From: Henriciella marina
GTDB lineage: Bacteria > Pseudomonadota > Alphaproteobacteria > Caulobacterales > Hyphomonadaceae
Assembly (NCBI RefSeq): GCF_027213945.1
Contig: NZ_JAPWGW010000003.1
Span: forward strand, 310,001 to 374,000
Direction of reading: 5' to 3'
DNA length: 64,000 bases
A program made the position numbers and the translations under genes. Of this stretch, positions 35,115 through 44,044 are shown piece by piece (position 1 is the stretch's first letter; the number at the start of each line of letters is the position of its first letter). Under the pieces are notes generated by a model, which was given only the letters and a program-made list of their open reading frames with translations, searched no databases and was not told where the DNA came from.

Positions 35115-36292
35115 TAAGACGCTTTGCGCTGGCGCAAGGCGGGTGCGGCCCGGCGCGACTCGCCATTCCTAGCTTCATCGCGCTTGGTGTATGCAATGGC
35201 TGCTATGAGTCGGTTATCCAGAGGAGCTAGCTCAGTGACGTTAGTGCGTTGTTTGGGAGCTTCGGTTCGCTCGATATGATTGGCAAGAGAAACCGCCACG
35301 GCCTTCGCAAGCTTAGGTGGTACTGCATTTCCTATCTGTCGATAGATTGATGACCGCTTACCTTCCCATTTCCATGTTGCTGGAAACGATTGAATTGCAG
35401 CGCATTCGCGTGGGCATAGACGCCTCAAACCGTGCTCAGGGTCGATGACCCAATCCTGAGCGGTGCTTGCGGTTACAGTTCGCGCGGGAAGACTTGGGTC
35501 GGCTATAAAAGCACCTTGCTTGTATCCCCAATGCCCGCCAGGTCTGGTTGTCTCGGCTTTGCCCGGCGATTTTACCCCGCTTCCTGGCTTAATCAGCGCT
35601 AATTCCGCAGCAAGTTTTGGCGTGGGACGGATTATCTCATCATCCGAAATCGCTAGCCTTGCGAGTCTTCTCTTGAGACTCACCCATTTCTTGAGACCTG
35701 GGGCCGATACTTTCGAATGCGTTGCCCGAGGAAAATCGGGGCAATCACCCGTTCGATGGGCAATCACAAACAGACGGACCCGCCTTTGAGCAACTCCATA
35801 GTCGGCTGCGTTCAAGAGACTCACGGTCGTCTGCCAGCCCTCCTGTCGAAGGTCTTCACGCAACAGCGCAAGTGCTGAGCCAGGCTCACCGTCCAACCCA
35901 CGTGCGGTCAAAAGTCCGCGAACATTTTCCATGACAATGAATCGCGGGTCGAGAGAATTTGCGAGTTTGATAAAATGCCGAAATAGCTGCCCACGTTCGT
36001 CGGCAAGCCCTCTTTGATGGCCGGCACTTGACCATGACTGGCATGGTGGTCCCCCGACAATCGCATCTAGATTGCCGCGCGCCAGACCTGAGCGAGCGCG
36101 AACTTCGGAAGCGGTAAGGTCTCGAATGTCGTCCTGCCCCACGATGCTGCGTCTCGAATGATTTGTGTTAGCGCGCAGCGTTGCAACCGCGTCGCTGTCT
36201 AGGTCTGATGCGAAACAACGTTCCCAACCTGCTTGCTCAAACCCAAGATCAAGACCGCCGGCACCGGAAAACATTGAGATAAAATTGCTCAT
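35114..36292 (-). CDS. DNA (cytosine-5) methyltransferase of a restriction-modification pair
   Basis: 392 residues with the ordered C5-methyltransferase motifs: I FSGAGGLDLGF, IV GPPCQSWS (catalytic Cys near residue 84), VI MENVRG, VIII QRRVRLFV, and X RQIGNAVPP. A variable target-recognition region of ~100 residues lies between VIII and IX. It protects host sites against the downstream nuclease. Lower G+C than surrounding genes and a different codon style mark the pair as recently acquired. The start ATG 36292 lacks a strong ribosome site. Confidence 0.95.
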   Translation of the reverse strand: MSNFISMFSGAGGLDLGFEQAGWERCFASDLDSDAVATLRANTNHSRRSIVGQDDIRDLTASEVRARSGLARGNLDAIVGGPPCQSWSSAGHQRGLADERGQLFRHFIKLANSLDPRFIVMENVRGLLTARGLDGEPGSALALLREDLRQEGWQTTVSLLNAADYGVAQRRVRLFVIAHRTGDCPDFPRATHSKVSAPGLKKWVSLKRRLARLAISDDEIIRPTPKLAAELALIKPGSGVKSPGKAETTRPGGHWGYKQGAFIADPSLPARTVTASTAQDWVIDPEHGLRRLCPRECAAIQSFPATWKWEGKRSSIYRQIGNAVPPKLAKAVAVSLANHIERTEAPKQRTNVTELAPLDNRLIAAIAYTKRDEARNGESRRAAPALRQRKAS

Positions 36293-36588
36293 GCCGTTTT
36301 ACTGCCTCGCGCAATTACCTTAGAACATATCAAGAACGAATACTTAGCATTCTGTTTTTAGGGCTTCAAGGGCTCACATGATTTGGCGTCAGAGACAAGT
36401 CGGAAGTCTATCCATTCACACGCCGTAGACGCAGACAGAAAGCCTTTTAAATTGGCACACGCTGCAGGCTTTTCAGCGACACGATAAAGCTCATGGAGTG
36501 TCGTTCAAAGTACGTCGCGCATGTGTCACGCGGCAGATGTCAAATCAATCCATCCCCCTCCCCGCACGTCCGTCTATAACCCTCACCG
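36293..36588. other. AT-rich non-coding edge of the restriction island
   Basis: 296 bases of visibly lower G+C than the region, with T-rich stretches near 36350-36360 and 36445-36455. I see no gene, terminator or tRNA half here. It should hold the promoter of the methyltransferase gene, but no clear -35/-10 pair stood out. Confidence 0.5.
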
Positions 36589-37008
36589 ATGGAGCTGACC
36601 CTTGCGATGATATGGAGCTGTCTGATGCGGGTGCCGGTGCGGCACTGGCGGACGCTGTTTCATTATCTGGGCCGGCTGAGCGCCACTTTTGACGAAGCGA
36701 GGGCGGACGGCCGCAGCTGGTTGAACTGGCATGTGCGCGAGGATGGCGTCATCTGGGTCTCGGCATGGGAACTGACAGAGGCCGAGCAGGCCCAGCGCGC
36801 CGCGCTGCCCGCCGCCTCTACCCCCGCCCCCTGGACACACCCCGCCCTGCAGCTAGAGCCTGCCTGGACCGCGTACACCCCATGCACCGCGCCTACACCG
36901 CCGCTGCACCAAGGGCACACCGCCCTCTCACCAGAGCGACACCCCACCAAAACCACCGCCCGCGCCCCGCCTTTTCCGGGCGATCCGCCCCTCCCGGCAA
37001 AAGCCTGA
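36589..37008 (+). CDS. Hypothetical protein beside the restriction island
   Basis: 139 residues. The first ~65 (with VRHWRTLFHYLGRLSATFDEARADG and 'SWLNWHVREDGVIWVSAW') have codon use like the host chromosome and look folded; the rest is Pro/Ala/Thr-rich low complexity. No family is recognised and no ribosome site is clear, so the start is uncertain (ATG 36607 is also possible). It may be a real small gene or the relic of one. Confidence 0.45.
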   Translation: MELTLAMIWSCLMRVPVRHWRTLFHYLGRLSATFDEARADGRSWLNWHVREDGVIWVSAWELTEAEQAQRAALPAASTPAPWTHPALQLEPAWTAYTPCTAPTPPLHQGHTALSPERHPTKTTARAPPFPGDPPLPAKA

Positions 37009-37101
37009 GACCTCGTGCAACCAGTTTTTACTCACCCCGCACTCCCCCCAACGGAGCCTGCGGGCGCTGGTGCTGTAAAATGGATCAGGCGAAACGGTAT
37101 T

Positions 37102-37137
37102 CCCCTCTCCTCGGGGAGAGGGGCTAGGGGTGAGGGG
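37102..37137 (+). repeat. G/C-rich hairpin repeat, copy 1
   Basis: Stem CCCCTCTCC (37102-37110) / GGAGAGGGG (37115-37123), then CTAGGGGTGAGGGG. This resembles the dispersed CCCTCACC...CCCCTCTCC repeat class found between genes in many GC-rich proteobacteria. Inverted relative to copy 2. Confidence 0.6.
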
Positions 37138-37222
37138 AAGCAGACGCAGTATCTGGCGCTAATGTTTCAGCGATGCGCCTTTTGAAAATCACTGCCAACG
37201 CAGCGCTTGAAGAGAGAAAGCT

Positions 37223-37259
37223 CCCCCTCATCCCCGGCCCTTCTCCCGAGGGAGAAGGG
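37223..37259 (-). repeat. G/C-rich hairpin repeat, copy 2, inverted
   Basis: CCCCCTCATCCCCGG leads into a 10-bp hairpin CCCTTCTCCC (37238-37247) / GGGAGAAGGG (37250-37259). Order and strand are reversed against copy 1, so the two form an inverted pair about 85 bases apart. It lies just past the acr3 stop. Confidence 0.6.
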
Positions 37260-37267
37260 AGAAGGCA

Positions 37268-38293
37268 TCAGCCCTCTTCTACAAAAGCCCCCCGCGTCCG
37301 GTTCGCGAACGCCACCAGAGACAGCATCACCGGCACCTCCACCAGCACACCCACCACGGTCGCGAGCGCGGCCCCTGAATTCAGCCCAAAGAGAGAGATC
37401 GCCACAGCAACCGCAAGCTCGAAGAAGTTCGACGTCCCGATCAGCGCGCAGGGCGCGGCCACATTGTGCGGGACTTTCAGCGCATAGGCCGCGCCATAGG
37501 CGACCGCGAACATGCCATAGGACTGGATCAGGATCGGCACGGCGATCAGCGCGATGACCAGCGGCTGCGAGAGGATCACTTCCCCCTGAAACCCGAAGAG
37601 GAGGATTACGGTCAGCAATAGGCCGAGCACCGAGGCCGGCTTTACCCGCTCGATGAAGCCATCGACGGCAGCCTCACCGCCTCGCGCCTTCAGCATCTGG
37701 CGCACGCCAACCCCCGCCAGCAGCGGCACGACGACATAGAGCCCGACAGACAGCAGCAGCGTCTCCCACGGCACGATGATGTCGGTCATCCCGAGCAGCA
37801 GCGCCACGATGGGCGCGAAAGCGACGACCATGATCGCATCATTCACGCTGACCTGGACGAGGGTATAGTTCGGGTCACCGCGCGTCAGCTGTGACCAGAT
37901 GAAGACCATCGCCGTACAGGGCGCCGCGCCGAGCAGGATGAGCCCTGCGATATAGCCTTCTGCGTCGGCTTCGGGGATCAGCCCGGCAAAGACATAACGG
38001 AAGAAAAGCACCCCCAGCGCCGCCATGGTAAAAGGCTTGATCAGCCAGTTGACCACCAGCGTGATGAGAAGCCCCTTCGGCTTCTCCCCAACCCGGGCGA
38101 GCGAAGAGAAGTCCACCCCGATCATCATCGGCCAGACCATCGCCCAGATGAGGATAGCGACCGCGAAGTTCACATTGGCGTATTCAAACCCCGCCAGCGC
38201 GCCGAACACACCCGGCAGCAACTGGCCAAGCCCGATGCCAACCACAATGGCCAGCGCGACCCAGACTGAAAGATAGCGTTCAAACGCGCCCAT
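37268..38293 (-). CDS. acr3: ACR3-family arsenite efflux transporter
   Basis: 341-residue inner-membrane protein with about ten helices, in the bile acid:sodium symporter superfamily. ACR3 hallmarks: [20 protein letters not shown] in helix 2, [15 protein letters not shown] with the essential Cys (about residue 130), and the late [12 protein letters not shown] segment. It extrudes As(III) using the proton gradient. A GGGGA ribosome site precedes ATG 38293. It follows arsR by 30 bases. No arsenate reductase (arsC) gene is in the window. Confidence 0.95.
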   Translation of the reverse strand: MGAFERYLSVWVALAIVVGIGLGQLLPGVFGALAGFEYANVNFAVAILIWAMVWPMMIGVDFSSLARVGEKPKGLLITLVVNWLIKPFTMAALGVLFFRYVFAGLIPEADAEGYIAGLILLGAAPCTAMVFIWSQLTRGDPNYTLVQVSVNDAIMVVAFAPIVALLLGMTDIIVPWETLLLSVGLYVVVPLLAGVGVRQMLKARGGEAAVDGFIERVKPASVLGLLLTVILLFGFQGEVILSQPLVIALIAVPILIQSYGMFAVAYGAAYALKVPHNVAAPCALIGTSNFFELAVAVAISLFGLNSGAALATVVGVLVEVPVMLSLVAFANRTRGAFVEEG

Positions 38294-38323
38294 GAGATTT
38301 CCCCGTCTGTCTGGTGTGGCGTA

Positions 38324-38686
38324 TTATGAGCTGGTCGAGGTGGTTGGCGCACAACAGAGCGCGCGGTCTGCAGCGGCCTGTACACTGCTGGCGACGCAGG
38401 GCTCTCCCGCGCAGCAATCTTCCAGCAGGTAGACGATGAGGTCGCTGATCTGATCGAAGCAGGCTGAGTAGATGATGGAGCGCCCTTCGCGGCGGCTGTC
38501 GATCAGGCCCGCCTGCTGGAGCAGGTTTAGCTGGGCCGAGAGCGTATTGGGCGCCCGGCCCACCTGCTCTGCGATCTTCCCGGCAGCGAGACCGTCCGGG
38601 CCTGCCTTCACAAGCAGCCGGAAGACTTCCAGCCGCCCTTCCTGAGACAGCGCGGCGAAGGCAGTAAGTGCAGTCGTTGAGTCCAT
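38324..38686 (-). CDS. arsR: ArsR/SmtB-family arsenic repressor
   Basis: 120-residue winged-helix repressor. The recognition region PNTLSAQLNLLQQAGLI is clear. The As(III)-binding cysteines are not in the DNA-binding helix but near the C-terminus: C91, C92 and C97 (CCAGEPC), with another CC pair at 111-112, like the AfArsR type. It should leave DNA when As(III) binds, releasing acr3. First gene of arsR-acr3. Confidence 0.93.
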   Translation of the reverse strand: MDSTTALTAFAALSQEGRLEVFRLLVKAGPDGLAAGKIAEQVGRAPNTLSAQLNLLQQAGLIDSRREGRSIIYSACFDQISDLIVYLLEDCCAGEPCVASSVQAAADRALCCAPTTSTSS

Positions 38687-38688
38687 AT

Positions 38689-38704
38689 TTCAATAATCGC
38701 TGAA
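38689..38704 (-). promoter_or_regulatory. Candidate ArsR operator
   Basis: Dyad TTCA-N8-TGAA, 2 bases before the arsR start and directly beside a -10-like TATAGT (minus strand, 38710-38705). Position and symmetry fit autorepression by ArsR. Confidence 0.45.
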
Positions 38705-38850
38705 CTATAGAAATGGGTCAATGTGGGGTGAGCACCCGAAGGGCAATGCAACAAGGGCGCGATCTGCCGGCGGTGGAATTACAAGGCATTAGGGAACGGG
38801 TCCGCCCGCTGCTCATTGTCCTGAGAACGCAATCTGAGCGGAGCTGCCCC

Positions 38851-39408
38851 ATGGACCCCATCCTTCTCGACCAGCAGAGTGATCTCGTCCGCGTTCTGAT
38901 CTCTGCGCCGATCATGTACCTCACCATCGTTCTCGCCATCCGCCTGTCCGGCAAGCGCGCAACGTCCCAGATGAACAATTTCGACTGGATCGTCACGGTG
39001 GCGATCGGCTCTCTCGTCGGCTCCGGCATCGTGCTGAAAGGCGTAACCGTCATCGAGTCGGTTGCGGCCATCGTGATGCTGCTCATCCTCCAATGGATCC
39101 TGACCAAGACGGTCCTGCACAGCAAATGGCTGTCGAAGATCGTCAAGGCAAAGCCCGTCGTCCTGCTCGACCGGGGCGTCTTTCGTGAAGAGGCCATGCG
39201 GCGTGAGCGCGTGACGAAGCGCGAGGTCATGTCCGCGATCCGCCAGAACGGACTCGTCGATCCCGATCAGGTCCAGTGGGTCATCCTGGAGACGAATGCC
39301 TCGTTCAGCGTCATTGCGAAGGGCGCCAACCAGGGTCACATCCGCGCGCTTGAGGATGTCGACGGCATCGATGCTGTTCCGCAGGTGGAACGTGCTCAGA
39401 CGTCCTAG
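38851..39408 (+). CDS. DUF421 (YetF-like) membrane protein
   Basis: 185 residues. Three helices in the first ~95 (LISAPIMYLTIVLAIRLSGKR; FDWIVTVAIGSLVGSGIV; AAIVMLLILQWIL), then a soluble domain with AKPVVLLDRGVF and REVMSAIRQNG, both typical of DUF421. Function is unknown in this family; YetF/YdfS relatives are small membrane proteins. ATG 38851 follows GGAG, so a longer frame from 38713 is not used. Divergent from arsR, convergent with the GNAT gene (4-base overlap). Confidence 0.9.
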   Translation: MDPILLDQQSDLVRVLISAPIMYLTIVLAIRLSGKRATSQMNNFDWIVTVAIGSLVGSGIVLKGVTVIESVAAIVMLLILQWILTKTVLHSKWLSKIVKAKPVVLLDRGVFREEAMRRERVTKREVMSAIRQNGLVDPDQVQWVILETNASFSVIAKGANQGHIRALEDVDGIDAVPQVERAQTS

Positions 39409-39899
39409 ATCGCCGTGACGAGGCCTTCGAGCAGGCTTGCGTCTCCCGTGAGGTCGCGCACCATGACGCGGGACTGGTCCTGCGGGCCGGGGAAGGTGAG
39501 GCGTCCACGCGGGGTCACCTCAAAGCCGATCCGTCCGAAATAGGCGGGCGCGCCGATAAGGACTGCCGCAGGCCAGCCCGCTTGCTTGCCAGCCTCCAGC
39601 GCTGCCTCGGTCAGCTGAAGACCCAGCTCTGACCCTCGCCAGGCAGGCGAGACGGCAACGGGCCCGTAGAACAGCGCCTTGTCGCCCTGCGCGCCGACCT
39701 TCAGCGGCCAGACGCGGCAGACGCCCACCACCGTATCGCCATCGACCACAGCTACACGGTTGATTTCCGGAAGGGTCCAGGAATATTCGCGCAGCCGCTC
39801 TGCGGTCTTGGCAAAGTGGCCAGGCCCGAAGGTGCGGTCGAACAGGTCTTCAATCGCCTCGGCATGCCGGGCGGGCGTTTCTGGGAGGATCTCGATCAT
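39405..39899 (-). CDS. GNAT N-acetyltransferase
   Basis: 164 residues with the GNAT fold: acetyl-CoA loop in AVSPAWRGSELGLQLTEAAL (motif A, about residues 83-102) and the late APAYFGRIGFEV, which is the YhbS type (PxYYxRFGF). It would transfer acetyl from acetyl-CoA to an unidentified amine. Confidence 0.9.
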   Translation of the reverse strand: MIEILPETPARHAEAIEDLFDRTFGPGHFAKTAERLREYSWTLPEINRVAVVDGDTVVGVCRVWPLKVGAQGDKALFYGPVAVSPAWRGSELGLQLTEAALEAGKQAGWPAAVLIGAPAYFGRIGFEVTPRGRLTFPGPQDQSRVMVRDLTGDASLLEGLVTAI

Positions 39900-39944
39900 T
39901 TCGCGGGTGTTTAGGGTGCGAGGCGAGCGCTTGCAAACGCCAAA

Positions 39945-40916
39945 TCACCGCCGCCCCGGCCAGCCCGCAAGCAGTCCGCGAATTGAAGCCACAAAGGCGA
40001 GTGGCTGGTCGAGCATGACATGGTGGTAGGCTTCCGGCACGGTGATCATCGGCACCGGCGGATCCTGAAGCGAGCACATATAGTCCGCCACCCGGTCTGG
40101 CACGAGTTCGGATAGACCGCCGCGCATGAAGACGATCGGACAGCGCGTCTCCAGTCCCGTCAAGTCGACATCATTCCACTCATCCATCAGCGAGTTAAAA
40201 ATGAAGGGATCGAACTTCCAGGAATAGCCTTCCTTGCCATCCTCACCCTTCATGGTCGTGATACTATGGCGGGCAATGTAGTCGACGATGTAATGGTTTT
40301 CGCAAGGCTGCGGCGGGGCGAGCCGGAAGCGGGCCAGAGCTTCATTGAAGCTTTCATAGATGCGGTTCGCCCGCGTACGACGCGGCGGGCGCGGGCGCTC
40401 ATCGCCCGGCGGCTCCAGGTGGCTGTCGACGATCACCGCGCCGGCAAACTTCTCGCCGCCTTCGCATATGGTCGTATTGAGTGAAATAATGCCGCCAAAG
40501 CTGTGCGAGACGATGATCGGCTTCACAGCATGAGCGAACAGGCCTGCATGTTCGCTCACCGCGAGTTGCTCACGATTGAAGACGGGGAAGCTGTACGCGT
40601 CACGCCAGTCACTGTCCCCCATGCCAGAGAAGGTCGGCGCAACGACATAATAGTCGGTCGTAAGGAAAGGCGCGATAAAGTCCCACCAGCGCCCGTGGGC
40701 ACCATTGCCATGGGCGAACAACAGGCCAGGTTTCGAAGCGTCACCCCAGCATCGATAGGCGATCCTGGCTCCATCAACCTCGACGCTGGCCTCCGTGGCT
40801 TTCTGCGCGATGGCCCAGTTGAACCAGTCCGGCGCAGGCGGTTTTTCACCGGCGTACCCTGCGAGCGGCAAATCGTCAGCGTCCGAAGTCCTGTTTGGGA
40901 AGTTGCCGTCACTCAT
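39945..40916 (-). CDS. Alpha/beta hydrolase
   Basis: 323-residue cytoplasmic alpha/beta hydrolase. HGNGAHGRWW supplies the oxyanion site, the nucleophile elbow is SHSFGG (Ser near residue 135), the His is in YHHVMLD at about 300. An ~85-residue cap domain lies between. Substrate unknown. ATG 40916 follows GAGG; longer frames add a Ser/Arg-rich stretch. It lies 13 bases after the thioesterase stop in the same direction. Confidence 0.85.
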   Translation of the reverse strand: MSDGNFPNRTSDADDLPLAGYAGEKPPAPDWFNWAIAQKATEASVEVDGARIAYRCWGDASKPGLLFAHGNGAHGRWWDFIAPFLTTDYYVVAPTFSGMGDSDWRDAYSFPVFNREQLAVSEHAGLFAHAVKPIIVSHSFGGIISLNTTICEGGEKFAGAVIVDSHLEPPGDERPRPPRRTRANRIYESFNEALARFRLAPPQPCENHYIVDYIARHSITTMKGEDGKEGYSWKFDPFIFNSLMDEWNDVDLTGLETRCPIVFMRGGLSELVPDRVADYMCSLQDPPVPMITVPEAYHHVMLDQPLAFVASIRGLLAGWPGRR

Positions 40917-40929
40917 GAAAATACCAGCC

Positions 40930-41364
40930 TCATCCGCGCCGCTCGATGACCTTGAAGATACCGCTACCGGTGAGGAGTGTCCGATCACCCGTCCAGATGC
41001 GGCCCTCAACGGTGTAGACATTGGCTTCTTCGGCCACGATGGTCGCCTTGCCTTCAACGAACTCGCCATGCTTTACGCCTGACAGAAAGTCACAGAGAAG
41101 GCGGATGGTGACCCACCAGCTATCCTCGTCGCTCTCGACGGCTGCGCCCCAGGCCATGTCGGCAAAGGTCATCAGCATGCCGCCATGGGCGTTCATCATT
41201 CCATTTGTGTGATGTTCTTCCACACGGAAGGCGCGGGTGATCCCGTCTGGGCCCCGCTTCTCAAAAAGCGGGCCGATCTGTCGGCCAAAGCCCCTGTGCC
41301 ATGGCAGGAGCTGGTAGCCTTCGGGAAGATCGAATGTCTGGGAACGGTCTAGATCGTCTGTCAT
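40930..41364 (-). CDS. PaaI-family hotdog thioesterase
   Basis: 144 residues with a single hotdog fold. The motif HHTNGMMNAHGGMLMTFAD contains the HGG(x)4-D catalytic pattern of the PaaI/YBGC-like thioesterase class. It should hydrolyse an acyl-CoA. ATG 41364 is the first ATG of the frame. The next gene starts 13 bases on, so a bicistron with the hydrolase is likely. Confidence 0.88.
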   Translation of the reverse strand: MTDDLDRSQTFDLPEGYQLLPWHRGFGRQIGPLFEKRGPDGITRAFRVEEHHTNGMMNAHGGMLMTFADMAWGAAVESDEDSWWVTIRLLCDFLSGVKHGEFVEGKATIVAEEANVYTVEGRIWTGDRTLLTGSGIFKVIERRG

Positions 41365-41406
41365 TTCGAATGCGGTGTGCAGCAAGCCGCTTCGCTCAAC
41401 AAGTCC

Positions 41407-42150
41407 TCACCCAGCGGGAGGCGCGAGGCTGGCCAGAAAGGTGATCATGCTATTCGCCGCGATATGCGCGAGGATTGGCACAAGCATGGAGCCGCTCTTC
41501 AGCCGGAGCCAGGCGAACCCCATCCCCGCCACGAAGACAACGATGAGGGCTGGGATGCTGTATTGAAGGTGCAGGAAGGTGAAGGCGGCGGAAGAAAGGG
41601 CCATAGCCATAAAAGGTGGAACGCCACGAACGACTAGCGCGCCGAGTGCCACACCGCGAAACGTGACTTCTTCAAGGATCGGCGCCAGCAGGAGAGCGAA
41701 GACCAGGTAGGCGATGCCCCAGTTCTCGCGCGCAAAGAAGCTGGTATCGACGTCTCGGGAGTATTCCCAGCCCTGCTCCCCGCCTGCCAGCAGCGCCGCG
41801 ATGAGGTTCGGCGCGATCAGGATGACAGGGCCGAGCAGGATCGAGGCGACGATCCAGTTCTGTGAGGCACGCATTGAACCCGCGAAAGCCCCGGCGCCCA
41901 TACGCTCACTCCAGATACTCAGGATTGCGAAGTGGACGAGATGGATGGCCGCAAGCGCGGTCCAGAGGAGACCGATTGCTTCCGTGGTTCTATCGGTCCC
42001 GTTTATGACCTGGCTGAAGCCCGGCCAGGCGAGGCCAATCAGAAAGGCGCCGAGCACCGGGAACAGGAAAGGCGCGCAGAGCGTCCAGAACGCAGCCGTG
42101 AAAGGCTCACGGCCCAGCGCTTCGGGCGTGTTGTAGGGCTTGGATTCCAT
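41407..42150 (-). CDS. CPBP-family intramembrane metalloprotease
   Basis: 247 residues, about eight helices. The CPBP (Abi/Rce1-like) metal motifs are visible: EEVTFRGVAL, FTFLHLQYS and the terminal VPILAHIAANS. Such proteins cleave prenylated or bacteriocin-like substrates in the membrane; the bacterial targets are mostly unknown. It is 9 bases after the UbiB-type gene's stop and 42 bases before the thioesterase. Confidence 0.9.
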   Translation of the reverse strand: MESKPYNTPEALGREPFTAAFWTLCAPFLFPVLGAFLIGLAWPGFSQVINGTDRTTEAIGLLWTALAAIHLVHFAILSIWSERMGAGAFAGSMRASQNWIVASILLGPVILIAPNLIAALLAGGEQGWEYSRDVDTSFFARENWGIAYLVFALLLAPILEEVTFRGVALGALVVRGVPPFMAMALSSAAFTFLHLQYSIPALIVVFVAGMGFAWLRLKSGSMLVPILAHIAANSMITFLASLAPPAG

Positions 42151-42159
42151 TCTTACGGC

Positions 42160-43515
42160 CTAGACCGTAAGCCCTGCCTTGGAAAGCGCTTCGGCCTGGC
42201 GGGCTGCGACCGCGTCTTCGCTGAAGCCTTCGAGGCTCTCCTCGAACAGCCGGTGGTAATTCACTTCAGCGCCCAGCCGGATATAGGCTGCGCCAAGCCC
42301 TATGGCGGCGCGGTCCATGAAGACGAACTCGCGCGGGATGGTGACGGGGCCAGCCTCCTTCAGGCGCTTGCGCACTTCAAAAGCCTGTTTGCGGCCATAT
42401 TCGCCGGGCGCCACCCCGTCGGCGACACTGCGCACCCGGTCTTCCAGAAGCGGGCCATAGATGAACTTTGCCCAGATATTCAGGATCTCGACGAGGTCCT
42501 TGTTGAGGTTCTTGAAGCCCCACTTCTCATAGGCCGCATAGGTCGCGTCGAAATCGTCCGCCCGGATGGCACGGTAGAGGTCGACAACGCCGCCGACGAA
42601 GTTCGGCGGGAAGATACGGATACAGCCAAAGTCGAGCAGGTTGAGCCCCTCGCCGCCATCGGTGACCTGGTAATTGCCAAGGTGCGGGTCGCCGTGAATG
42701 ACGGCGTATCGCAACATGGGCAGCCACCATGTCCAGTAGAGCCGCTTGGCGATGCCATTTCGGACCTCCTGCGGCGCATCCTGCCAAACGGTCAGCGGAT
42801 CGCCGGTCACCCATTCCATGGTGAGAAGCCGGTCGGTGGACAGCTCATCCACGGGCTGAGGGATGTGGACGAATTCCTTCTCCTCAAGCATGTGGCGATA
42901 GAGGTTCATCGCCTTGCGCTCTCGCTTGTAGTCGAGCTCCTCGCGGAGGCGATCAGAGATTTCGACGACGATTTCTTCCGGATCGATGGAGCCATCTAAG
43001 CGGCGGAACATGCCGAGCAGGCTTTTTAGTTGGCCGACATCGCTTTCAACAGCGCTCGCCATGTCCGGATATTGCAGTTTGCAGGCGACCTCGCGCCCGT
43101 CGGGCAGCGTTGCGCGGTGGACCTGTCCCAGAGAGGCCGCATGGGCCGCTTCCTGACCGAAGCTTGCAAACTTGTCCTGCCAGTCGGGTCCAAGCTCAGC
43201 GCGCATCCGGCGTTTTACGAAGGCCCAGCCCATGGGCGGGGCCTGCGCCTGAAGCTGTGACAGCTCATCGGCATATTCCTGCGGCAGGAAATCAGGAATG
43301 GTCGACAGGATCTGCGCGACCTTCATCAGCGGGCCCTTGGTCTTGCCAAGGGCCGAGGCGAGCGCGCGGGCGGTGCGCTCATCGCCTTCATCGCCGCCAA
43401 AGAAACGGTTCGCCGCGAAGGCGACGCCTGCGCCCGAGAGGTTGGAGCCGACCTGCGCGGTCCGCCTCAGCCGGGCACTGAACCTGTTTCGCTCTTTATC
43501 TTTATCGTCTGCCAT
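42160..43515 (-). CDS. ABC1/AarF/UbiB-family atypical kinase
   Basis: 451 residues. The KxGQ-like GPLMKVAQILSTIPDFLP segment near the N-terminus, an ARAxD-like 'GDPHLGNYQV' catalytic loop and LDFGCIR, the metal-binding motif, define the ABC1 family. UbiB members support ubiquinone synthesis, probably by extracting precursors. ATG 43515 is the first good start; longer frames add low-complexity residues. Paralogues may exist elsewhere in the genome, so the ubiB name is not given. Confidence 0.88.
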   Translation of the reverse strand: MADDKDKERNRFSARLRRTAQVGSNLSGAGVAFAANRFFGGDEGDERTARALASALGKTKGPLMKVAQILSTIPDFLPQEYADELSQLQAQAPPMGWAFVKRRMRAELGPDWQDKFASFGQEAAHAASLGQVHRATLPDGREVACKLQYPDMASAVESDVGQLKSLLGMFRRLDGSIDPEEIVVEISDRLREELDYKRERKAMNLYRHMLEEKEFVHIPQPVDELSTDRLLTMEWVTGDPLTVWQDAPQEVRNGIAKRLYWTWWLPMLRYAVIHGDPHLGNYQVTDGGEGLNLLDFGCIRIFPPNFVGGVVDLYRAIRADDFDATYAAYEKWGFKNLNKDLVEILNIWAKFIYGPLLEDRVRSVADGVAPGEYGRKQAFEVRKRLKEAGPVTIPREFVFMDRAAIGLGAAYIRLGAEVNYHRLFEESLEGFSEDAVAARQAEALSKAGLTV

Positions 43516-43573
43516 GCGCTGGCATTTAAGCCGGTAGCCGGTGCAAGCAACGCCGCCAGATGCGGCGCTTTGC

Positions 43574-44044
43574 CTACCAGGTGCCGATATTCTCGGCGCT
43601 GGCCCAGGGCTCCTTCGGTGGAAGCGGGTCGCCCTTCTGCAATAGCTCGACCGAGATGCCGTCTGGCGAGCGCACGAAGCACATGCGGCCATCGCGCGGC
43701 GGGCGGTTGATCGTCACACCGATCTCCTGAAAGCGCTCAGTGGCGGCATAGATGTCGTCCACCTTATAGGCGAGATGACCGAAATTGCGGCCGCCTTCCA
43801 GCTCTTCAGGGGCCCAATTGTGGGTCAGTTCGACCATTGGCAGGCCGGGCGGCAGACCCGTCTCGTTCGGGTCTGGCTTGTGACGGGCAATGTCTTCGGG
43901 CGAAGCAAGGAAGACGAGTGTGAAACGGCCGGCTTCATTATCGACCCGGCGCAGTTCCTTCAGGCCGAGGCCATCGCAGAAGAATTTGAGCGCCGCGTCT
44001 ACGTCGCTGACCCGGATCATTGTGTGGAGATATTCAACACTCAT
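43574..44044 (-). CDS. gloA: Lactoylglutathione lyase (glyoxalase I)
   Basis: 156-residue VOC-family metalloenzyme that isomerises the methylglyoxal-glutathione hemithioacetal. LHTMIRVSDVD carries the first metal His, VELTHNW the Glu, GHLAYKVDD the second His and SVELLQ the last Glu. The order matches GloA. It overlaps the upstream membrane protein gene by 4 bases (ATGA). Confidence 0.92.
   Translation of the reverse strand: MSVEYLHTMIRVSDVDAALKFFCDGLGLKELRRVDNEAGRFTLVFLASPEDIARHKPDPNETGLPPGLPMVELTHNWAPEELEGGRNFGHLAYKVDDIYAATERFQEIGVTINRPPRDGRMCFVRSPDGISVELLQKGDPLPPKEPWASAENIGTW

Noticed and set aside
36452-36466. Possible sigma-54 promoter (TGGCAC with nearby TGC)
   Set aside because: Spacing between the GG and GC elements is 8, not 10 bases.
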